Made by a program: the position numbers and the translations under genes. The notes beneath the pieces were generated by a model. That model was not told where the DNA came from. It did not search any database and saw nothing but the letters and a program-made list of their open reading frames with translations. A stretch of 64,000 nucleotides of DNA from Micropterix aruncella (Eukaryota > Arthropoda > Insecta > Lepidoptera > Micropterigidae), in NCBI GenBank assembly GCA_944548615.1, contig OX155954.1:1903335-1967334 (forward strand). Direction: 5' to 3'. Every line of letters starts with the position of its first letter. Within the stretch, counting starts at the first letter, position 1. Positions 46,001 to 58,000 of the stretch are shown one piece after another.

Positions 46001-49000
46001 CGTTGATACGCTGTTGTGCATTTTCAACTTTTTTTCCTAAACGCAGAAGTTCGTCGATTGAATTTATATCAACTAGCATGAAATGTCGTTGGTAAGAAAT
46101 TGAGATATTTGAAAGGATAATTCCTAATTGTTCCTCACCAGACAATGGCCTTGACAACCTGTTGAAATAGCCCAACATGACGGAAACAAAAATATGCATC
46201 CTCTCGTCCGACTTTTGCTTGCGTCCCCGTACAAACGACAAAACTTCAGCATCGTAATTTAAACTGCCAAAATCGGAGCGGAGTGCAGCAACTAACTGCT
46301 TCCAACTGGAAATGCTCGAAGCTCTAGCACGGTACCAACTAAGCGCTTGTTTCTGGAATAGTTCACAAGCCGATTTCAGCATCCTGGCATCCGAGATATT
46401 ACGCGAAAACCTAATCTCATCCAATCGTTCTAAGAACTCGACCACACAGGAATCGCCGTCAAATGTGAAACCAAGATTTAAAGGTTTAAGAATGCGTTCA
46501 TCAGAAATGACAAAGTTATTGTCCAAAGGAACTGGTTTCGTATCAACATGCTGTATATACGGAGCTGACGTCACTTCAGAATTCCTGCCCAAAGGAACCA
46601 CCTCAGGACTAAGCTTCTCACCCTCGTGCAATGAAGTAGAAGGTATCGGAAGAACTACAGGATTTGGTAACGGGCTAGGCGAACGAACAATATCTAAATA
46701 TTTTTCTAACAAAACGACAATTTCCAAAACTTCCTCCTTTAAATTATCTAATAATTTCTTGGAGTCTGAATTAGCAGGATTTATGCGTGAAATTCTATGA
46801 AAGATATGTGCAGTTTTAGTGCTAATTCGTTTATATAAAAGTTTCTGTTTGCTATTCATAAATTCCTCTATAAGTTCTTGGAGACATGAAAGTCTAATCG
46901 AACATTCTTGAAATTCTGAATCCGGATCTAAATCCGTTGAGGTAATTGATTCTGCGGGAAATTCCCTTAAGAGTGAATTAAATTGTTTTCTCATCGCTTC
47001 AACATTGGTTGGAGTGACCTCACGAATCGTGAACTCATAATCGAGTTCTGCCTTTACTAAATGTGACGCAGCATAATACACTATCGCTGGAGACGCCATC
47101 ATGTCTATATATATATAATTTAAATCCCACCAAAAAAAATTAAAACCAAAATAAATAAAAAATAATAAAAAAATAAAATGGAATAAACTGACTTTTTTTT
47201 ACTGCTTGCGGCACTTCTGATCACAATTTGCTGCTTACCTCCACCAAGATATGTTGCCTTCACATCTGAAAATTAACAAAAAATAATTAGTATGATATTA
47301 ACAAACTTAAACGGCAAGCGTAAAACTTTTTCGCGGAAACCGCCTTAAAATAACAAAATCTGCTGCTAAACAATTGCCTTTAAATCTAAGATTCAGACAA
47401 AAAAATATAGTAACCATAAAAAAAAACGGCAAGTACAAAATACTTCTTTGCGGTAACCGCTTTAAATTACAAAAAGAATGCTGCTATATAATGACAAAAG
47501 ATGATGTTCAATACAAAAAACAAAAAGACGGTGCTTATAAACCTCTTTCACGGTAATCGCTATGAATGAAAATTATATAAAAACAAAAAAAAATGCTTCT
47601 AATTTTTTTTATACAATTTTAAAACAAAGTGCTTAAAAAATCGTGCTTCAATGGCTGAGGAAAAGAATATTCTGGAAGCCAAAATCCAATTTACAGGCCT
47701 AACGTTGGAGCGCTAATTTTATAACCGCAAAATACTAATTTCCGTGTTTGAAAAAAAACACGGTAGAAACCACCAAAACCCAAAAGAATGAAAGAAAAAA
47801 AGGACGCCACCTACTTTTGAAGAAAAAGAAGGAAACTAATTATATTAAAAAAGATACCCGAAAGAAATTTTGAAAAAAAAATTACCTAAAAAAAAATCGA
47901 TCTCAGAGGGTGGGTTTTATTGATCGGCACTGAATTTGGCCAACAGAAAACCCTTTTCCTCAGACACACAAAAGATTAAAGCACAAAAAGAAACACAAGG
48001 TTATGCAAAGTATCCGTGTTTATTCGCCCACAGGCACCCTTTTCTTCAAATTCCGCTTATCGGCACGTCACATGTGTTCAGTCAAATAAAGAGGTTAATT
48101 CCGGATATGAAGGCAAATTTCCTGACGTGGAGGCAAGTCTCGTCACATTTAGTGACGATTTCGTTACTTAATTAGCAGCAATTAAAATACGCATGTGTCA
48201 GAAGGTCATAGATGCCGCAAGCTGCGATCAATAAAAAAAATCCGTTAAAATCGCGAGGATCCTACTTGAAAAGCTACCCAAAAAGAGATTAAATGCTTAC
48301 CAGATAAATCCACACACTTCACATAACAAATTTTTTTACCGCCAGGCGGTCACTCTCCGATTTACTCCTTACGGCGGTCGCCAATTCTCACAGCCCAATC
48401 TCTCTGTCTGTCTCTTAGCCATGTTGAAGCGAAATAGAATGATTGCAGGACGGCGGAAGTCAGCCATAACAGGTAGGGCTAGACCAGCACAACCGCGATT
48501 AATCGCCAGAATCGCCTAGAGCGATAAAAATTACGACTGCACAGCTCTATCTGTCAAAAATTTGATGTTTACGAAATTTCGTAAAAGGTTCATTTAATTG
48601 TCATAATATGGGAGAAAGTCATGAAAACAGCGAAAACCAACAGGAAACATGACTAAACACGGGGAAAACATGGAAAAACGGGTGCAGCGAACATAATCTG
48701 CACAAAGGTGCGAAAAACAAGACAACAAAATAAGCAGTTTTTGTTACAAACTCAAGTATAAAAATACATAAAAGAAAAAGGAAAGATTGTAATATACAGG
48801 GTGGGTTGTAATTAACCGGCATCCTTGAAGTGGGTGAATCGGTACGGCTAGTGCAACTTTTAATATTTTTTTTGTGAAAAAACAATTGAAAAAAAAATGT
48901 TTTTTTTTTAAAATTGTAAATTTGAACAATTTAACTCGTGATATGAACAATCTAACGCGTTGAGCGTGCAGCACCATCTAGCAGTAGGTAAAATATTGCG

Positions 49001-52000
49001 AAGAAACAACATTTGTGATATTTTACCTACCGCTAATTAGTGCAGCGCACTCACCGCTTATTAGTGCAGCGCACTCACCGCTTATTAGTGCAGCGCACTC
49101 ACCGCTTTTTATCTAATTATTTTTTTCATTTACTTTTTTCCCACAAACTTTTATCTAAAGTTGTTTATTTGCTCGTACTGATTTACCCACTTCAAGGATA
49201 CCAGTTAATTAAAACTTAATTGTATAAAAAAACAACAGTTGCAAAAACTATACAATTCCTCCATGGATTAAAATGAATTTTGAATTTCAATTATTATTAT
49301 CATTATTTATTCTGGACAGGCAGCTTTACTGATAGGTCCAGATCAGATCTTGTAAAGCAAAACATTATTAACAATATAATATATACAATATTAACAAGTG
49401 TTTAGGTATGAATAAATCGAATCTGTTTTTAAATTGATTGACAGAGCTTGCACTAATCGCTTCAAGTGGTAGTTTATTCCACATGTCCGCCACTCTATTT
49501 GCAGAACTTTCTTAAGAGGATTAGATTTAAATTTTGAACGGTTGAGTTTTTTGTTGTGACCTTGAAGATTTGTGTTGACGCTGAATTTGTAAATATTCTT
49601 CAGTCCAGGTACATCGTAATAATGTGTTAGAATTTTATATGTCTCAATCAGGTCCCCTCTTTGTCTTCTTTGTTTGAGGTTAGTAATTCCAAGAATTTCC
49701 AAGCAATCTTCATAATTCCAATTCTTGAAGGCCCACTGGCATTTTGGTTGCCCTTCGCTGAACCTTTTCCAGGATATTTTTATAATTTTTATTTATTTAT
49801 TAATTTTATTTTATTTATTTATTTCCATAATTCAAGTTACAAATTACAAAGAAAATCCTTATTCTAACAAAAAAATCAGTTTATAATAAGTGTATATATT
49901 ATACCTAGCTTAGAAAGGAAATTTATCTTTTGACATAACGGTTTACCACCTCACTAGGTATGAACCTGTGTTGAGGTGGTACTAACATCGATGAATTCTT
50001 TTGAGACGAGAGGGCAAGTCTTATCTAATACTTGAGTACAATTTAAAATTTATTTACATCTTTGCATAAGTAGAGGCTCCAGAGCTGTTACCATTAATGT
50101 CAAAATCCACTAGATTGTGGTGGAACAATGCTAGTGGTCTATAATGTTTGCCTTTAGAAAGCGAGTTCGGTGCGCGATGGTGTGAAGGTCAGTTCGAAGA
50201 CTTGTTTCCAGTCAGCCGTAAAGATATCTAAGTTTAAGTCGAGCACACAGGTCAATTCAGTCTGACTTTATTCAGCGTAGCTTAACATCCAGTTAACATT
50301 CGCAGTCGCAACTATAAAAATGCTACTTTTTGAGTGTTTCTATCAAAACCGTTTCCAATTAAAATAATCTGGCTTTTATTAGAAACTCGTTCTGCTCTGA
50401 CTCTACTTTTGGTTTGTTTAGATCATCGGTTGACCCGCACAAAGCTGAATCAAACCTCCAACGGAAGTTACCTGTACAAACTGGGCAGCGACAACCACTT
50501 CAAAAACTATGTCAATCAGTATACGACCAACGCAATGGCTTTGAATAAACCTCAAAAGAACGAAGAGCGCGACAAGAAGAGGCATTTATCGCATAAGTTC
50601 TCCTTGTCCAGCTCTCAAGATTTCAAGTGGATCGGATTGTTAAACAGTAAGTTCATTTTGTCGTTGACGCATTTAATTTCTTGGTATGTAGCAAAAATCC
50701 GGAATGAGGGCTCACAGCTCCGCCCTTAAGTCTAAGCTTGAGAGGATTATCACTGAAGCGAGAGAATAGCATACCACTTTGATCCTTTGTTGAAACGGTT
50801 GCGATTGCAAATTCCCCATTTATAGGTACTCCTTGGATGCATGAATAAGCCTGCCCTGAAGATGGTCTACAGTGCATTGTTAAAGAGTCTTCTAATGTAC
50901 TCGATCTTGACATGGGGAGGTACTTCGGATGCAGAAATTACACCTTTGATATAGGTACAGAAATCCATTATTGAGATTATTTCGAGGAAGCCGTTCCACT
51001 ATAGCTATCTGATCTGTTATTCACTGAATTCGAAGAGTTTGATGTTGCCAGCTTTTTGTAAAATATGGTGCTCGATAAGCCAAAGAGAAGTTATCAGATC
51101 CATCAATAAGCGACCATCAGCATCCATCCATCAGAGTGTATAGTGTCTGGTATACTGTGTACATAGCTACATTACATAATTACATTGAAGCTACATTATA
51201 AATCGGGGTAAACATTTGGGGACATTGCCTTGAACATATTGCGGAAAAAGTTGAATCATTGTTATGGGGGACTGTTGAAATATTTGTTCCTATATTAATA
51301 CGGCGCTTTATTGTTATTTGAACTACTGAATTTTGCTCTGCAAAATCATAGATCAGTTTTGAGACATCCATTTTTGCGGCTTCCTTAGCTTCCTAGCAGA
51401 GTTGGATGCAACGTCAATCGTAGACTGAAGTTCTATTTGGGGGCTTAGCTACGCCACTGCCCAGAGCAAATTAAATGTGGTTTGACTTTGTAGCACTGTT
51501 CTTTATTCTTCACTTGGGAGTGACACAATAAATTAAAGCAACTTACCCCATATTTTTTATTTTATTGGAAGACTCCCGGTATTTATTTGACAAAGCAATA
51601 TGTTGATTTTGTAATTGTAGGTACGCGACCATTATTTGTGAACACACTCCGTCAGACGCTCTTGCAGCTGGAAAGTTTGTTAAGCGCTCCGTTTATGCAT
51701 TCGAATTGGCCGCTGCTGAGGAAACCTTGGATTCAAGCCGTCCAAGCGTGTCATGGCACACGAGAATTCGCCAGGGCTATCGTCATCCTTCAGGTATGTT
51801 TATTTCTTAATAAATAAAATTAAAATACAATACAAACGGAGCTGCCATGGAATTCTCTGACCAGAGTCAGGCCCATTATAATACTATTATTATACTTCAT
51901 TTCCCCCCCCCCCCCCCCTTGAAGCCATAGTAGCATTATAACTGATATAACATGTCTCCATAAGCTTTTGCACAATCGACTAGACAGCCCAGCTAGTCTA

Positions 52001-55000
52001 GAAAAAGTTGAATTTCGTGTGCCACCGCGACTAACGAGGAGCTCTCAAACATTTTCGGTTTTAACGCTTGCAATAACAACATCGGGTCGAATAGACCTCT
52101 TACCAGAATGTGTCGCGTTTTTGATAAATTGTGTAAAGGATTGGATATATTTTATGATTCCATTAATTTAATAAAAGACTCGATCATACCTAGCCTATCT
52201 CCTACTTCTTAAGATTTCACTTACTGCCAACCTAATGTACTGTATTATATGATTATTATATTATAACATACTATTGTATTATATCTTCTTCTTCATCAGC
52301 GCGCATTCGCCCACCGTTGGGCATACGCCTCTCCGATCACTTTCCACCCGGATCGGTTGTCTGTTTCCCTCATCCAGACTGGTCCAGTTGTCTCCTTGAT
52401 GTCATCGGACCATCGGGCCGGTGGTCTGCCCACACTTCTTCTGCCTAGCCGGGGTCTCCACTCCAAAACGCGCTTGCTCCACCGTTCGTCGTGTCGTCGG
52501 GCCTCGTGACCGGCCCGAGCCCATTTCAGCTTGGCCACTCTTTGACCCACGTCGACCACCTTTGTGCGCTGTCTGATGAGCTCGTTTTGGACTCGATCGC
52601 GCAACGATATGCGAGCATGACTCACTCCATGTTACGCTGCACCACCTTAAGCTCGTGGATCATCCCAGCAGTCAGTGTCCGTGTCTCACAAGCATACGTC
52701 ATAGCCGGTAACACGCACTGATTATACACCTTTGTCTTGAGCGATTGGGGAATTCTGGGCTTCAGCACGAAGCTCAGCTTCCCGAAGGCTGCCATCCCAA
52801 TTGTTTTCTTCGTTTTATCTCTGCCATCATCGAGTCCCGGCTGAGCTTTATCACCTGTCCTAGGTATGTGTACTCCTGCACCTGCTCCAGCGGTTGTCCA
52901 TTCGATGAAATGGGATTCGGTGTGAGATCGGCTTTCGCCATAACCTTTGTCTTGTCCATGTTCATCTTAAGACCCGTTCGCAGGGACGCGTGATATATGC
53001 ATTATATCATATCATGTATAATAAATAGTATTATCCAATTATTCATACTTCTATTTTGCTCTATCCAAATAACCTTATCAACGTGTTCATGTTATTTCTG
53101 TTAATTTGTAATGCAAGCATTGCAAACTATTCATAGGATAGTAAATTTGTTTCGTTTGAATATGTTTTTAAAATACTAGTATCATATATTTACTATCTGT
53201 AAGTTATAAAATAAAATAAAATAAAATAGAATTTGAGATGCGGAAATTGTAGTTTTAGATATTTTTTCTAGGAAGAAGTTCATTATTTTCCTGAAGAGAT
53301 AAATAAAACTTTAGTCACTTGTAACTTTGGACGTTGAACTATTCGTATTACATTTGTATCTATTGTTGCCTGGCAAAAAATATTTCTTGCTAATTTCTGG
53401 CCCTTAAAAGGCTATCTAACTTCTTCTCATTTGTCCATTCCCATTTATGATTTCACCAAAACTCAACCTTAGTCAAACTGGCTAACCCCTCTACTCTCTT
53501 CAGATATAATTTTGGGCTATCTCTAAAACTGCCCTCTTCTCTATGCCTACTCCAGAATAAGCAATGTTTCAATTCTGTTTGAAGCACTTAGTAAGTGGCC
53601 ATAGTGAATTAAATGATCTACAAGCCCGGGTACAACCAGCCAGAATGACTCTGGTCTGGGGTATTGCAGGATAGACCCCAGTACCCTCGCTCGTTGGAGC
53701 TATTCAGACAATAGTTCATGTCTTATTTTTAGCAATACCCCTAAATACCCCACAGCTAGACATATTCTAGCTGGCTGCAAAGTGGCATCAGATCAAGAAC
53801 GGTACACTTACCGCCACAACAAAGTTCTTGCTGTTATTCGCGAGGTAATTAGCCTTTCAGTGGCTTGTGCCAACAAGGGACTGACAGTACCCTCCAAACC
53901 GCATACAGTTTAAGTTGGATGGCTCTAAAGGCACAAAAACATTTCAATCCAAAACCTTGCTCAATAATAGAGAATGCTTTAGACTGGATTCTGGAGGTTG
54001 ATTCGATCTCTAACCGTTATAGTGCCGAAGAGCGGCATCGCGCTTGTTGGTAGTAATGTGTAAAATGCCGGCGACGCATCATAGTTTGAAACCTAGTGAA
54101 GAGAATGTTGAAAGAAATATGAAAATTGGTGTATTTTTTGTTCATATAAATTATATATAAAAGTAGACTTTTCTTTTGAAGTTTTAGAATATTTTGGCGA
54201 AATATATTTGGCACTAAAACGGCTAAACAGTATCAATTCTCTGAAAGTCTCAGAGATGCACGGCCTTCCATCCAGATACAACTCTTTAATCCCTATCTAG
54301 GAAGATGGCCTCTCATTGTAGAATTAACTTCATGGGAATCAAATATCCCAAAAAACCCTGAGCACTAAGTAATAAATACCATGATCTCGAAAATGTCTTT
54401 TTACCCAGAATGACTTCACTTCATCACACCTTCACTTGATGAAAGTTGGTGTTCGTGCCTTGCCAGCCAAATCTCTGTCTATCCTCTTTAAAGATCTTGT
54501 CTCTCTAGGAAAACAATCAACTCATTTTTAGACAAAATATCTAAAATCACAATTTCTGCATCTCAAATTCTATAGCTTCGAAGGAGTGAAGGGTTGGTAG
54601 GGTGAACCCTCACATATAGCAAGACATCCCATATTAAACCTTCCACAGTCGGTTAGTCTGGAGTCCACAGCTCACCCCCCAGAAGTGTAATAATAGTATT
54701 ATGATAGGTCGGTGATGTCCATGCCAGCTCCGTTTGTATTTATTTTATTTTGATTATGCACTATCATTTTTAATACAGTACCACTGCCTTAAGTTAACTT
54801 TTGATTTAGTAAGGTACATTTTGAGGAAGATTTGTTTTGCACTAGTAACGACCGGTGTCGTAACTCCTTTCAATGCTTACAGGCTTGCATTAAAAGCGTT
54901 GTGTTCAATCCTTGCTGGCACGAGCAGTTGGGTCATGTAAAATTAAAACGCGTGACTGCAGCGGAACGCGAAGAACGAAAGAAGCTGGATAAAAGGGAAA

Positions 55001-58000
55001 AGAAGGAGCGCGAAGAGGAAGAAGAGAGGAATCGCACTTACAATTTCGTAAAATACACTTTGGGTCTCAAGCATCAGGTCAGTCTCCGGCAATCTTTGGA
55101 CATTAGTAGTGAATATTCTGTATATTTTAACATTTTTCCCTTGTCTAGACTTGGAAGCAAAAGGGCGAAGAATATCGCATTCACGGTCAGGGTGGCTGGT
55201 TGTGGCACTCGTCGACTCGGAGATTCAGACCCAAGCCAAATCTCAAGCGGTCGTTGAAAGATGGCGCTGTCAAATATATGGTACAGGTTCGAGACGGAGA
55301 CAATGTTAAAGTTTTGGCCGTCGAGCCCAAGACCTATAACTACCTCAAAAACAAAACTGCGGCGGACGTTAGCAGCGAAGTCATCGACAAGAGTAAGAAT
55401 CTATGCTTTCCTTTTTTATTTTATTTTACATTATCTAAGTTAGTATATCTAAAAACTAAAAACGGTTTGAATCAGCTGATTTATTTAACCTGAAAATAAT
55501 TGTCAGATGTAAAATGCCAATTTTTCGACATGGTCGGTATGGGTTAGCTTAGTTCACCTTCAATCCAAGGCGACGATATGTACGCTAAAAAACAAGTTAG
55601 TGAAAAATAATTTTATTTCACAGTTCCTCCTGAACTACGGCATATGAAAATAGAGGAACCGCCGCAACGCTTCGAAGAAATCGATGTGGAAAAGGCTCTT
55701 GCAATGCAGACAAGACGCCACTTCCCCAAAATTGCTAAAAAGTCCCGCTTGGATGACCTATTAGCCAGGCGAATGTATCTAAAATTAATGGAAGAGAAAA
55801 AATTTGCTTTGAACGCGCAAACAAAGAAAGAAGGCTTGGAAATAAAGGCAGAGGAAGACGTGGACGTGGAAGTGGATGAAGATCACGAGAATGTGCTTCA
55901 CAACATTTGCGGCGAATCGAACGATTCATCGTCATCCTCCTCCCTGATAGTTCCTAATAAAGAATTAATCGCCAGTGTCGCCAAACAGGTCGAATCAGTG
56001 AGGCAGGAGTACGCAAATATAACGCGATTATCAAAATTGTACCGTTGCTATTCTGCTGGCTGCCAGAAAACAGACAGCAACGCTCCTCCCGCCGATTGTT
56101 ATTCTCCGTTTTGTATAAAGAAAACTAAAGTGAGGCTCGAACTGCTGAAGCTCTTGAAAAGTGCCCAACTTACCGTTTCCTCCACTGCGTTCAACTCTCC
56201 GAATAAAGATTTACCCAGAATGTCCATTTTAGAACAGCAATTAACGCTTAATCGGGCCGAAAATCACGAGAAATCAAATAACACCGTTTTAAAAGATCTC
56301 TTATCCGCAGTAGCGAGCGCTCAAGTTTACGACAGCCGAGAAAACGACGTTACCATCAAAGAAGAATACGATTCTTCTTTAGTGAAAATGGAAGATGGAA
56401 TGGAGTGCGACTACGTCGCCAAAGCGGAGAGCACTCTCGACGAGTTCGCCGTTCCCGCCGTCGGAAACGAAATGGAATTAGACCAAAACGCGGTCGTCGA
56501 AGAAGAAATCGGACCCCTGCAAGCTCTGTCGGAAGGGCGAGACGATCAATACGACGCGAAACCGGTCGATACCGAAAATGTCATCGTAGACGATATCGGA
56601 CGACCGCCGATTCCGAAATTGAGAATATCGACCCGGAAATCGACGAGAACCGTCGTGACGTCGACGACGACCGTCACGACCACCACGGTCCATTCGGTCG
56701 ACGGCCGCGTAGATTCTTTCCATTCCGCATCTTCCACTTCTAAGTCTAATTCGACGATGGATTCCAACGGCCGCGTTCTACACACCTATAATTATAACCA
56801 CAAATCGCACTCGAGATATCGCAACAAAAACAGACGGTTTTGCCTCCCTCGCGTTAAAAGAGAAGACAAACCTCTCAAAGCGGAGCTGACCGCGGACGGA
56901 CAGGTCAGGACGTATTCTACCGCTTCGACCGCCGGCAAAATCTACTTGAAACGAGTCGCGACCAGCGCGGTCGAAAAGAAAAAGAAACGAGTCCCGGTGA
57001 AATATCCGCTCTGTTCTAACTTTCAAACGAAGGGGAAAGCGAAGACGATGATGGTGCTGCCGAACCACGAGCTGACCAAATTGGCCCGTCAATCGGGCTG
57101 CGCCAAACCGCAGGCGGTCAAACCGCACTTCCAGGCGAGCGGCTTCAATCATAATTGCAAACCGAACGCGTCGGTGTGGCCGTACCCCTGCCCTCGGCCG
57201 TTCTTCAAGACGTGCTGGCTCTACAGGATGATCAACGTCGATTCGCTGGCCGCGGTCGCTCTGCAGCTGAGGATCCTGTGGGCGTGTCTGCGCTGGGACG
57301 ACATGGCCGCCAAGGCCGGCAACGCGGACGGCAAGAACCAAATCACCACGGAGACGGAGATCATCACGATGGAGCTGCTGAAGCACCGGCACGCGGGGCA
57401 GTTCGCGGAGAAGACGCAGTACCTGCGCAGGAAGATCACCATTCCGCTGGAGCTGCCGAAGACGGTGCGGGAGGTGACGTCCATCCGAAGCGGGCTGCGC
57501 AAGCGCAAGCGGGCCGAGTCTCCCCAGAGCATGGAGCCCCAGGTGGCGGAGGAGTGGGTGGACGAGGACAAGCTGGAGCTGTGGGAGGTGCGGCAGTACG
57601 GCGAGCGCGCCGAGCGCGGGCTGCCCGTCACGCGCACCGCCACCGGCAAGCTGCCGCCCGCGCGCGGCGACGCGCCCGCGCCCGCCCTAGCCCCCGCCAA
57701 GGCCAGCGCGCAGGAGATCAAGGACAAGATGGAGCAGCAGCTGCGGATGCAGAGAGCGGCTCACCAGCAGAAACGCGCACTCGAGCAAGGTAATTACCGT
57801 GTTCCATTTTTTTCATTATCGTTATCGTTATGTCCTTCGTAATTACCGATCTCGGTCCGAGTAAAATCTCAGCGAGGATGTGTGCGCGTAATTTTTTGTA
57901 GGCGGTGACGACCGGTAAAGGCGACCGGCCCGAGAAGCGCCTCCTCGGGCCGGTCGCCGCCGCGGCCTCTAGCGGGACGAATGCGTCGGTGAAGATCTTC

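Larger units (their letters stand above)
40757..48748 (-). mobile_element. intact Ty3/gypsy LTR retrotransposon, about 8.0 kb
   Basis: Two direct LTRs flank a 617-base leader, gag, pol and a 650-base 3' region, all read on the - strand and therefore antisense to E(bx), in intron 3. AAACT at 40752-40756 and 48748-48752 gives a 4-5 bp target duplication (AACT if the LTR starts TGTAACA). LTRs look identical and both ORFs are open, so the insertion is recent. There is no envelope ORF. It lies between E(bx) exons 3 and 4. Confidence 0.92.
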
